DNA of 42,941 nucleotides. Origin: Tissierellales bacterium. Its GTDB lineage: Bacteria; Bacillota; Clostridia; Tissierellales; Dethiosulfatibacteraceae. The DNA lies in contig JAFGVC010000052.1 in the NCBI GenBank assembly GCA_016938195.1, positions 1-42,941 on the forward strand. The letters are read 5' to 3'. The notes under the pieces are model-generated. The model did no database searches and was not told the origin of the DNA. It worked only from the letters and a program-made list of their open reading frames with translations. A program made the translations under genes and the position numbers. This document shows, piece after piece, positions 25,610 through 37,993 of the stretch (the first letter of the stretch is position 1; the number at the start of each line of letters is the position of its first letter).

Positions 25610-26803
25610 ATGAAAAAAATAATGCTGTTTCTTCTGTGTTTAGTATTGTTGTCCGCTTGCTCTTCAGAAGTGATTATGGAATCTGAAAAATCTGTCAATG
25701 TAGAAGTTCAAATCCTCAAGCTGGAAACTTATCCGGAAAAACTAAGCTATACCGGCGTTGTTAAGTCAAGCCAGATAAAAAATTATGCTTTTAAATCCAG
25801 TGGATATTTGGAGCAATTATATGTCTCTGAATTTCAACAGGTTGAAAAAGGTGATGTATTGGCGTCACTGGATACAAAGGACATTGAATTTCAATTAGCT
25901 GCATCCAAAAATAATATGGATGCGGCTTATTCAATCTATCAAAAGGCCTTATCAGGAACTCAACAGGAAGATATTAATACAGCTGCTATTAATGTCGAGA
26001 AAGCTAGAGCTGTCTTTGATTATAATCAGGAAAATTTTATTAATCTATCAAAATTGTTTGATGAAGGAGTAATTTCACAATCTGCGCTTGATCAAGCTGC
26101 ATTATCACTTGAAATATCTGACCAAGAACTCCAACAGAGCATCGAAATTTACAACAAAGCCGTTGAAGGAGCTAGTGATGAAGACATTCAATCGGCCTAT
26201 TCACAATATCTTGCAGCTAGACAAGGTTATGAAGCCTATCAATCCCTGATTAATGACGCTACCCTCATGAGCGATGTGTCCGGAAAGGTGCTGAAAATAT
26301 TGTTTGATGAATCTGAAATTGTACCTGCAGGATATCCGGTCGTTATTGTCAGTAGTCATAACATGACTATTGAAACAAGCGTTTCACAAAAAGATATCTA
26401 TAAAATATCAAATGGCATGCCCTGTGAGATTATCATTGAGAATCAAAGATATACAGGTGAAATACAATCAATCAGTCAATCTCCAAATGAAAACTCTCTA
26501 ACCTACCCCATTACAATACAATTATCGTCAGATGTGACAAATATTTTGAATGGCACAATCGTAAAAATCGATATTATCCTTAATGAAATTGAGGGAATCT
26601 GGCTAGACATAAAAAATATACTCAACGATGGAGATGATTATGTTTATATCGTTGAACAGGAGCGTGCGTTGAGAATACCCATACAAATAAGATCAATCAA
26701 CAATGACAAGCTCCTAATTGAAGGGTTGAATCCTGAAGATATCCTTATTATAGGCGGACTTGATGTTATTAAAAATGGCAGCAAAATAAAAATAGTCGAA
26801 TAG
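25610..26803 (+). CDS. RND efflux periplasmic-adaptor-type lipoprotein (HlyD/AcrA family)
   Basis: A 397-residue membrane-fusion protein. A lipoprotein signal peptide ends in LLSAC with Cys17. A biotinyl/lipoyl-like half follows (SGYLEQLYVSEFQQVEKGDVLASLD, about 64-88). A helical hairpin of about 100 residues comes next (two antiparallel segments rich in Gln/Ala/Asp), then the second lipoyl half (MSDVSGKVLKILFDESEIV) and beta-barrel and membrane-proximal domains. In a monoderm cell it would be anchored to the outer face of the membrane and assist the RND pump encoded 8 bp downstream. Its ribosome site (GTGGTG) is weak compared with the rest of the window. Confidence 0.88.
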   Translation: MKKIMLFLLCLVLLSACSSEVIMESEKSVNVEVQILKLETYPEKLSYTGVVKSSQIKNYAFKSSGYLEQLYVSEFQQVEKGDVLASLDTKDIEFQLAASKNNMDAAYSIYQKALSGTQQEDINTAAINVEKARAVFDYNQENFINLSKLFDEGVISQSALDQAALSLEISDQELQQSIEIYNKAVEGASDEDIQSAYSQYLAARQGYEAYQSLINDATLMSDVSGKVLKILFDESEIVPAGYPVVIVSSHNMTIETSVSQKDIYKISNGMPCEIIIENQRYTGEIQSISQSPNENSLTYPITIQLSSDVTNILNGTIVKIDIILNEIEGIWLDIKNILNDGDDYVYIVEQERALRIPIQIRSINNDKLLIEGLNPEDILIIGGLDVIKNGSKIKIVE

Positions 26804-26811
26804 GTGTATAT

Positions 26812-29800
26812 ATGAGTTATTTAATTCGTTTTTCCGTTAAAAACAGGAAAGTCACGATTATTCTATCCATTATTTTAATGATTGCGGGTATTTTATCCTA
26901 CCTTAATCTTCCACGTCAAGAAAACCCCGATGTAACAAGCCCTTCTGCTGTTATCACAACTATCTACCCAGGCGCTTCTGCAGAAGAAGTCGAAGAATTA
27001 ATCACAAAAAAAATAGAGACTGAAATATCTCTTCTTGAAGGAATAGAAAGCATTGAATCTATTTCATCTGATAATGCGTCTATTGTTATTATAACTATCA
27101 ACTATTCAGTCGATAAGGATAAACAATGGGACAATCTGGATAAAATTATCAACCGAATTAAACCTACATTACCAGAAGGCGCATTTATGCCAACTATTGA
27201 TACTGAAAGTATGGTTGAAACTGCAGGGATGATTTTAGCCCTATATGGAAATGACTATTCGTATGAAAATCTTTCTGCCTATGCGGAAGATTTAAAGAAA
27301 GAATTAATAAATACTGAAGGCATAAAGAAGGTGGCCATTGAAGGTAGCCTCCAAAAGCAAATCTATATCAATATCCGTACCGACCTATTGAATCAAATGA
27401 GCCTCTCTATAGAAGATATCCACCAACTTCTTCTCATGCAAAACATTGAGATTCCTTCCGGATCCATCGATACCCATTCAGGAAAGATTGGCGTAAGCAT
27501 TCCTGGATCTTTTGAAAATTTGAGAGATATCGAAAACATGGTCATTGATATATCGGAAAGCTTTGGAATTACAAGACTAAAGGATATTGCTGAAGTTACT
27601 ATTGGGTATGATACTGAATCTAAAAAATTTGAATTCAACAAAGTTCCCGCTGTTCTCTTAACTGCTTATTTTAAAGACAACCAAAACATCATGAAGACAG
27701 GAAAAGAGATTGATGCTATTTTAAACAAAGCAACCGCTAATATGCCCGAATCAATGCATATTAAAAAAATAACCTATCAGCCTGATGATGTGTCTGCATC
27801 TGTAAATAAGTTTATAATAAATTTATTTCAAGGTGTATTTTTTGTACTTCTAGTCGTTTTAATTGGAATGGGGTGGAAAAACGCCGCTATTGTATCTACA
27901 GCGATGCCCTTTAGTATTTTAGTGACCTTCATCGCAATGAGACTCCTTCAAATAAACATTCATCAGATTTCAGTGGCCGCTCTCATCATCTCACTGGGAA
28001 TTTTGGTGGATAATTCTATTGTCGTCACAGACGCTATTCAACACAAGATTGACGAAGGATACGATCCCGCCGAAGCTTCCAGCATAGGAGCTATTGAAAC
28101 CTCAGCCCCTGTATTTTCATCAACCTTGACGACCGTTGCAGCATTTGCTCCTCTTGTCGTCCTTCCGGGCGAGGCTGGAGAATTTGCCAAATCTCTCCCT
28201 ATCGTTGTCATTATCGCCTTGTCCGTTTCGTATGTTTCTGCGATGCTTCTGGTCCCTGCAATCACAAGTATTGTATTGGATAAATCAAAAAAAAGCCTCG
28301 TCAAAAACAATTACTTGAAAAATATATTCAAAAATGCACTCCTCAAAACTTTAAAGCACAGCGTGCTTACACTTATTCTTGTATTCTCTTTTTTCATTAT
28401 TTCTGTAGGCGTTGGTTTGTATTTTTTGCCAATTGAAATCTTTCCTTATGCGGATAAAAATTACCTGTATATCGAAACTGAAAATGAAAAAAAAGGGGAT
28501 ATCGATCACACCGAACAACTGGTACAAAAGCTTTATACCTTACTTGAAGAAGAGCAAAGCATTACATCCTATATTGCAGCAATCGGAGGATATTTGCCAA
28601 AATTTTATTTGACAGTTCCCCCAGGTACCGATGCAGAACACAGCGCACAAATTTTAGCCACATTTTCATTAAATGAATCCTTTCCTACTAATGAAGCTTA
28701 TGCCATCTTTTTAGACCAAAAGCTTAATGCTCAAATAACCGGTGGAAAAATCAATGTTGCATTGCCTGCTATCACAGCTCCAACAGCCGATGTAGAGGTT
28801 ATTTTATTTGGCGACGAGAAAAACAGTCTCTACGAATACGCAGAGAATCTGATGTCCAAAATATCAAGTCTTGAAAGTATTGAAAAAGTAGAAAACAACA
28901 TCCCCCGAACCGCTTATAAGTATGAATTGGTAATTGATGATGATTTGTCAACCGTTGTCGGTCTGACAAAATATGATATCCAAAGACAAGTTAATATGGC
29001 CTTGAACGGCATTAAATCTTCTACTCTAACTACACCTACCAAAGAATATGAAATCTACTTGCAATCGGATATTAAATCAATCACTGACCTTGAAAACCTA
29101 ATGATAAAATCTTCTTTAACCGGACAAAAAATATTGCTGAAGCAAGTATCCCAAATGGGATTAACACTTCAGACACCTCTTGTTTATCGGTATAGTCGAA
29201 AGCCTTCTGTCACAATTAAAGCACAGGTTGCACAAAACTACAATGTTCAATCATCACAAAGTCATATTGAAGATTTGATAAACGACTCTTTGACGGAAGA
29301 TGGACTTGTCGTCAATTTTAAAGGAGAAAAAGAAACCATTAATAAATACCTTGGCGGCATAGCCGAAGCTGCTTTATATGCTTTGGCAGCAATTTATATT
29401 ATTCTATTGCTCCAATTCAAATCCTCGAGACAGTCCTTGATTATTCTATTGACCGTTCCTTTGTCAGTCATAGGTTCAATTGCAGGGCTTTATCTGTTCA
29501 GACAGCCTTTTTCATTCACAGCAGGTCTAGGGTTAGCAAGTCTTATCGGTATTGTCGTAAATAATGCTATTCTTTTGTTGGAACATATCAACCATGAAAC
29601 TAGAGAGGGAGAAACCGTTACTAATGCATGTATTTCTTCTCTTGATAGAAGATATCGTCCTATCATGCTAAGTACAATAACTACTGTTATAGGACTCGCT
29701 CCGCTAGCTATTTCAGGCAGTTCATTTTTTATGCCTATGGCTGTAACTTTAATGTCAGGCTTGTCCGTTTCAACATTTTTTACCTTGTTGGTCATTCCCA

Positions 29801-29847
29801 CCATGTTTGATCGCATCTTCAGTGGCTCAAAAGCTCACAATGTTTGA
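26812..29847 (+). CDS. RND-family efflux transporter permease
   Basis: A 1011-residue proton-driven pump of the HAE/AcrB-like class. It is built as two homologous halves: a first helix at about 12-29, a large external loop, a helix bundle at about 335-490, then the second half with helices at about 520-540 and 850-1000. The TM4 segment GILVDNSIVV and its TM10 counterpart GIVVNNAILLLEHIN are typical of Firmicute RND pumps. The RND-type entry motif LPRQENPDV (with PRQENP at 35-40) and TTIYPGASAEEVE are clear. Substrates are unknown. It has no outer-membrane partner, consistent with a Gram-positive cell. Its ribosome site (AGGTG) is weak. The 3' end overlaps the yfcE-like gene on the other strand by 21 bp, with no terminator between them. 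Confidence 0.94.
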   Translation: MSYLIRFSVKNRKVTIILSIILMIAGILSYLNLPRQENPDVTSPSAVITTIYPGASAEEVEELITKKIETEISLLEGIESIESISSDNASIVIITINYSVDKDKQWDNLDKIINRIKPTLPEGAFMPTIDTESMVETAGMILALYGNDYSYENLSAYAEDLKKELINTEGIKKVAIEGSLQKQIYINIRTDLLNQMSLSIEDIHQLLLMQNIEIPSGSIDTHSGKIGVSIPGSFENLRDIENMVIDISESFGITRLKDIAEVTIGYDTESKKFEFNKVPAVLLTAYFKDNQNIMKTGKEIDAILNKATANMPESMHIKKITYQPDDVSASVNKFIINLFQGVFFVLLVVLIGMGWKNAAIVSTAMPFSILVTFIAMRLLQINIHQISVAALIISLGILVDNSIVVTDAIQHKIDEGYDPAEASSIGAIETSAPVFSSTLTTVAAFAPLVVLPGEAGEFAKSLPIVVIIALSVSYVSAMLLVPAITSIVLDKSKKSLVKNNYLKNIFKNALLKTLKHSVLTLILVFSFFIISVGVGLYFLPIEIFPYADKNYLYIETENEKKGDIDHTEQLVQKLYTLLEEEQSITSYIAAIGGYLPKFYLTVPPGTDAEHSAQILATFSLNESFPTNEAYAIFLDQKLNAQITGGKINVALPAITAPTADVEVILFGDEKNSLYEYAENLMSKISSLESIEKVENNIPRTAYKYELVIDDDLSTVVGLTKYDIQRQVNMALNGIKSSTLTTPTKEYEIYLQSDIKSITDLENLMIKSSLTGQKILLKQVSQMGLTLQTPLVYRYSRKPSVTIKAQVAQNYNVQSSQSHIEDLINDSLTEDGLVVNFKGEKETINKYLGGIAEAALYALAAIYIILLLQFKSSRQSLIILLTVPLSVIGSIAGLYLFRQPFSFTAGLGLASLIGIVVNNAILLLEHINHETREGETVTNACISSLDRRYRPIMLSTITTVIGLAPLAISGSSFFMPMAVTLMSGLSVSTFFTLLVIPTMFDRIFSGSKAHNV

Positions 29848-30306
29848 GAGAATGCTACTTGCACTTATTTCCAACAATCCGTATGAAGGCTTTATATTAT
29901 TTCCTCTTGGAAAGGCTGCACTTCCCGGATTAAAAAGCAACATGCCGTCAATCCATTGATTATAAGCAACATGAGTATGTCCAAATAAAACAATATCAGC
30001 TTTGCTTTCGATACCCTTATAATACAGTCTATTCAAGGAGTTTTTTACACCGTATTTATGCCCATGCGTTATCAAAATTTTTCGTCCAAAAAGCACAATT
30101 TCTTTTTCAAGCAAGTCGTGATTTGAAGACCAATCACAATTTCCTTTAACTTCTATCAATGGCAATGATATGGCTTGAGAGATAATCTCAGCATCCTTCA
30201 CAAAATCTCCCAAATGAATCATTAAATCTATGTTACTATTTTTTTTTAATTCATGAATCAATTCTGATACTGAATGGTGGGTATCACTTATTACAATAAC
30301 CTTCAT
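29827..30306 (-). CDS. YfcE/MJ0936-family metallophosphoesterase
   Basis: A 159-residue calcineurin-like phosphodiesterase. Metal-binding motifs are all present: SDTHH (D8, H10), GD (D34), GNCD (N56), HGH (H81) and GHTH (H110, H112). Relatives such as YfcE hydrolyse phosphodiesters in vitro, while natural substrates remain unclear. Its start overlaps the end of rdgB by 4 bp (ATGA), so it is the last gene of the pcrA operon. Its 3' end runs into the RND gene from the opposite side. Confidence 0.92.
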   Translation of the reverse strand: MKVIVISDTHHSVSELIHELKKNSNIDLMIHLGDFVKDAEIISQAISLPLIEVKGNCDWSSNHDLLEKEIVLFGRKILITHGHKYGVKNSLNRLYYKGIESKADIVLFGHTHVAYNQWIDGMLLFNPGSAAFPRGNNIKPSYGLLEISASSILSNIVSF

Positions 30307-30902
30307 CTCAAAATATCTTTAAAAATTGATTCAAGTCCACGGACGGCTCTCCCTCTATGGCTAATACTATTTTTTTCATAATCTGTCAACTCAGCAAATG
30401 TATTTGAAAATCCTTCCGGTATAAATAACGGGTCATAACCAAATCCGTTCTTACCTGAGGACGAAAAAGCTATTTCTCCTTTGCAGATGCCTTCGCTAAT
30501 GTGACTTTTTCCTTGTAAATCAATTACAACAATGATCGTTTTGAAATAAGCTTCTCGATTCTCTTTGTTAATATTTTTCATTTCTTCTAAAATCAGCTTG
30601 TTGTTATCGGCATACGAGGCATTTTCACCAGCATATCTGGCTGAATGAACTCCCGGTGAACCATCCAAAGATTTTACAAATAAGCCTGTATCGTCTGCTA
30701 TTACAATACCACCCGTATGATTCCACAGCTCCTTTGCTTTTTTCATTGCATTGTCTTCCAAAGTATCACCATCTTCTTGAACTTCGAGCGTACCAAATCC
30801 AATTTCATCTTTTGATACAATCTCCACATCAAAAGCAGATAGTATTTCTTTGATTTCCTTGATTTTATTTGTGTTCCCACTTGAAAGTATCACCCTAACC
30901 AT
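30303..30902 (-). CDS. rdgB: RdgB/HAM1 non-canonical purine NTP pyrophosphatase
   Basis: A 199-residue housecleaning enzyme that hydrolyses dITP, ITP and XTP to monophosphates, keeping deaminated purines out of DNA. Family motifs in order: SSGNTNKIKEI at 7-17, ADDTGLFV at 69-76 with the catalytic acidic pair, SPGVHSARYAGE at 82-93, GFGYDPLFIPEG near 153-164, and SHRGRA near 181-186. TAGGAGAG stands before the ATG. It sits downstream of ligA and pcrA, which suits a genome-maintenance operon. Confidence 0.96.
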   Translation of the reverse strand: MVRVILSSGNTNKIKEIKEILSAFDVEIVSKDEIGFGTLEVQEDGDTLEDNAMKKAKELWNHTGGIVIADDTGLFVKSLDGSPGVHSARYAGENASYADNNKLILEEMKNINKENREAYFKTIIVVIDLQGKSHISEGICKGEIAFSSSGKNGFGYDPLFIPEGFSNTFAELTDYEKNSISHRGRAVRGLESIFKDILR

Positions 30903-30951
30903 TTTCTCTCCTATCGGTATTTATACAATTTATTACCCTGATCACATTTTT

Positions 30952-31932
30952 TTAAACTACCTTGTATAATTCATCGCTACTAGGCTGCTTAATCTCCATA
31001 ATCTTATCACCGTATTTCATATTGACGCCTTCCTCAACCAACTCACCTATTTTGGTTGCTAATATCCCATGATCAAACAATGTGTCTTTTATCACGTTGT
31101 ATCTTTCCGGGCTTGCAATCATCAACATTGAACCACTGGAAATCAGTTTTGTATAATCTAGGTCAAAGCAGTCACATATTTTTTTAGTTGCTGAAGTTAC
31201 CGGAATTGTACTTTCATCGATAAGCACTCCCATGTCCATCGCTTTAGCAGCTTCCCAAACCGCTCCGGCTACACCACCTTCGGTAATATCATGCATATAT
31301 TTCACACCTATCTTAGAGGCTATCATGCCCTCCTTGACAACGCTCAAAAAATTGATGTAATTTTTTGCGGATTCGATTTCTTTTTCATCAACTTGACATC
31401 TTAGAAGTTCTTTTTCCTTTTCTTCTGCTAAAATGGCTGAACCTTCCATTCCGGCATATTTTGTCATTATGATATAATCGCCTATTTTATGCGGTTCATT
31501 GGTGGGTAGTTTCTCTTTGATTCCAATTGCAGTTAGGGACAATATCATTCTATTAACCGCATTTGTTACTTCGGTATGGCCACCAACAATTTCAACATTT
31601 AACTTGCGACTTTCTTCATTCGCTTCCTCCATTATTTCTCTAATGGTTTCTTTAGATGTATTCGGAGGAGCTAGAATAGTAATTAGGAGTGCTATTGGTT
31701 CGGCGCCCCCGGCTGCAATGTCATTACATGCAACATTTACGGCAATTTTCCCCAAATTTTTCTCTGCCCCTGTAATGGGATCTGTTGAGAGGACACAATA
31801 TTTATCCCCATAATCTATAACCGCACAATCTCTACCTACTGCCGCTCTTTCAACCACTTCTTCTCTCTTGTTTTTTATGGCTGAAATCACAATCTCTTCT
31901 AACACTTCATTTGGCAATTTACCTATTTTCAT
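30952..31932 (-). CDS. AIR synthase-related protein (HypE-like)
   Basis: A 326-residue member of the PurM/HypE/ThiL/SelD ATP-binding superfamily. Visible are GRDCAVID (34-40), LSTDPITG (48-55), VACNDIAAGGAEP (68-79) and EIVGGHTEVT (114-123), which form the ATP/Mg site, and HDITEGGVAGAVWEA in the second half. The C-terminal cysteine tail that carries the carbamoyl/cyano group in true HypE is missing (it ends DELYKVV), and no hydrogenase maturation genes are nearby, so it is not the hydrogenase protein. Such stand-alone paralogues are common in Clostridia and have no agreed function. The start at 31932 has AAGGAG upstream; the frame open to 31965 has no site. Confidence 0.85.
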   Translation of the reverse strand: MKIGKLPNEVLEEIVISAIKNKREEVVERAAVGRDCAVIDYGDKYCVLSTDPITGAEKNLGKIAVNVACNDIAAGGAEPIALLITILAPPNTSKETIREIMEEANEESRKLNVEIVGGHTEVTNAVNRMILSLTAIGIKEKLPTNEPHKIGDYIIMTKYAGMEGSAILAEEKEKELLRCQVDEKEIESAKNYINFLSVVKEGMIASKIGVKYMHDITEGGVAGAVWEAAKAMDMGVLIDESTIPVTSATKKICDCFDLDYTKLISSGSMLMIASPERYNVIKDTLFDHGILATKIGELVEEGVNMKYGDKIMEIKQPSSDELYKVV

Positions 31933-31981
31933 TTTGTTCTCCTTGATTTTAACCTGTATAGTCAATTTGAATGCTTTATTT

Positions 31982-33646
31982 TTAGTTTTCTATGTAGACC
32001 CATTTGAAATCATACCCAGCTCCAAGAGGATATATGCCTAAATCCTTCACATAATTCTTTACAGCTATACTCTTATTGGGATGATATAACGGATAAATAG
32101 GAAGCTCTTCAGCAAGTATTGCCTCCGCCTCAGCTAAAGCATCAATTCTTTCAAAGCCCTTCCCTTGAATTGCTATATTGATTGCGTCATCGTATCTTTC
32201 GCTACTCCAATAAGCTGTATTGTTTCCACCTTCACTGACCCAAACGTCCAGAAAAGTAAGAGGATCGTTGTAATCTCCTCCCCATCCCGCATGTGCAATT
32301 TCATACTCTCCTGAACGATATCGCTCCAATCTTTCTGAAAAAGAAATCTGCTCAATAAAGAGTTCAACGCCAAATGATTCCTTCCATTGTTCTTGAAAGA
32401 ATTGCGATATTCTGCTCCATGTATCTCCTTCACCCGCCACTATAGTCACCTCATTTTCGAATTCCTCTTTAGTCGCTCCCAACTCATCCATAGCCTCTTG
32501 AAACAGTCTTGCCGCTTTAACAGGGTCATATCCGGGCAATTCTGAATGTCGATCCTGTGCAAATGAATGACCCTTCCCAGCAAGCGTTGGCGGAGTTAGT
32601 CCTTCAGCTACAAGTCCCTGCCTCTGACGCAATACATTCACATAAGTTTCTGCATCTGTTGCCAACGCAAATGCTAGTCGCATCTTTGGATTAGAAAAAT
32701 ACTTTCCCTCTGTATTAAACATGAGATACCAGGTTGTAGCCTCAGCAAGAGATCGGTACTCAGAACTATTAATAAATTTATCCAGAAATTCTGCAGGTAC
32801 TACGATATGGTCTAATTCATTGGACTCATACATGTTTATCAACGTACTATTATCATTGATCATATAACCAATGATTCGGTCTAATTTTACCGAATCCGCA
32901 TCCCAATAATCAACATTTTTTGTTAAGGACAATTTTTCATCATGTATCCACTCTTCAATCACAAATGGTCCGCTATAAATTATTTTTCCAGCTTCATTCG
33001 CATAGTCAGCACCATACGCTTGAATAGCTTTTTTCTGTGCCGGAATATAAGTGATGAATGTCGTCAATCTCAAGAAGAACGGAGTGGGCCTCACCAATTT
33101 TACCTGCAATGTCTTATCGTCCAATGCTTTGATAGCAACTTTTGACGCGTCTTTTTCCTGACGGGTATTATATTCTTTAGCTCCCTCAATATAGTAGAGC
33201 TGATAGGCATATTGAGATGAAATTTCAGGATTCAATGCTCTTTTCCATGCATATTCAAAATCCTCTGCGGTAATAGGTGTCCCATCCGACCATAGAGCGT
33301 CTCTTAAGTGAAATGTGTATGTTGTTTCATCTTCGCTAACCTCATAAGATTCTGCCAAACCTTCTCCCACTGACCCATCTATATTCAGTCTAAATAGACC
33401 TTCCATTGTAGCATTAATGACTAAAAAAGAAATATTATCTGTTGAGGTTTGGGGATCAAGATCTGGTGGCTCTGCAGACCAATTAAATCTCATCACAGGA
33501 TGCTTAGATAAATCAATAGTCTCAATTGCGTCGTTGTTCATCGTAGTTCTCTCTTCAACAGGCTTCATCCGAGTGTCACAGGATGTCAAAAGGGATACCG
33601 CTATCAATAAAATGATCATAACCGAAAACTGACCTTTTCTGGACAT
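31982..33646 (-). CDS. Peptide ABC transporter substrate-binding lipoprotein (OppA-like)
   Basis: A 554-residue extracytoplasmic receptor of the SBP_bac_5 family. The signal peptide ends in lipobox LLTSC with Cys23. The mature part has the family layout, with RFNWSAEPPDLDPQTS near 52-67, the signature YTFHLRDALWSDGTPITAEDFEYAWKRAL split across about 108-136, and an NPLTFLDVW-like region (GGDYNDPLTFLDVW) near 465. Oligopeptides are the likely ligand. No opp permease or ATPase genes are nearby, so it is an orphan receptor that would borrow a transporter encoded elsewhere, or serve as a sensor. GAAGGGGAA stands upstream of the ATG. It lies 28 bp after ligA. Confidence 0.92.
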   Translation of the reverse strand: MSRKGQFSVMIILLIAVSLLTSCDTRMKPVEERTTMNNDAIETIDLSKHPVMRFNWSAEPPDLDPQTSTDNISFLVINATMEGLFRLNIDGSVGEGLAESYEVSEDETTYTFHLRDALWSDGTPITAEDFEYAWKRALNPEISSQYAYQLYYIEGAKEYNTRQEKDASKVAIKALDDKTLQVKLVRPTPFFLRLTTFITYIPAQKKAIQAYGADYANEAGKIIYSGPFVIEEWIHDEKLSLTKNVDYWDADSVKLDRIIGYMINDNSTLINMYESNELDHIVVPAEFLDKFINSSEYRSLAEATTWYLMFNTEGKYFSNPKMRLAFALATDAETYVNVLRQRQGLVAEGLTPPTLAGKGHSFAQDRHSELPGYDPVKAARLFQEAMDELGATKEEFENEVTIVAGEGDTWSRISQFFQEQWKESFGVELFIEQISFSERLERYRSGEYEIAHAGWGGDYNDPLTFLDVWVSEGGNNTAYWSSERYDDAINIAIQGKGFERIDALAEAEAILAEELPIYPLYHPNKSIAVKNYVKDLGIYPLGAGYDFKWVYIEN

Positions 33647-33674
33647 ATTTGAATTCCCCTTCTAAAATTATAGT

Positions 33675-37857
<4,183 letters not shown>

Positions 37858-37889
37858 TTCTTACCTTCCTTCTTATACATTGTCTTATA

Positions 37890-37918
37890 ATTTTATCACA
37901 TATCCATGTAGTCCACAA
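37890..37918 (-). promoter_or_regulatory. Promoter of the pcrA-ligA operon
   Basis: TTGTGG (37913-37918), a 17-bp spacer and TAAAAT (37890-37895), preceded by TGA, form an extended -10 promoter. It starts about 60 bp before the pcrA ATG. Confidence 0.65.
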
Positions 37919-37937
37919 AATTTTTTTAATCCCACAT

Positions 37938-37977
37938 TTAAAGGGACAACAAATTATTGTTGTCCCTTTAATTTTTC
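37938..37977. terminator. Long hairpin between the EF-G-like gene and pcrA
   Basis: TTAAAGGGACAACAA (37938-37952), loop ATTA, TTGTTGTCCCTTTAA (37957-37971) is a perfect 15-bp stem. It lies downstream of the EF-G-like gene (minus), where it would act as terminator. The better T-run, however, follows it on the plus strand (ATTTTTCATTT, 37971-37981). The minus side has only TTTAAAT, so its direction is uncertain. It separates the EF-G-like transcript from the pcrA promoter. Confidence 0.65.
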
Positions 37978-37993
37978 ATTTAATATCCCGTAA

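Noticed and set aside
27988-28020. VDN instead of VDD in the RND proton-relay segment as a sign of inactivation
   Set aside because: VDNSIVV is a usual form in Firmicute RND pumps.
30952-31932. Hydrogenase maturation protein HypE
   Set aside because: The C-terminal cysteine tail is missing and no hyp or hydrogenase genes are nearby.
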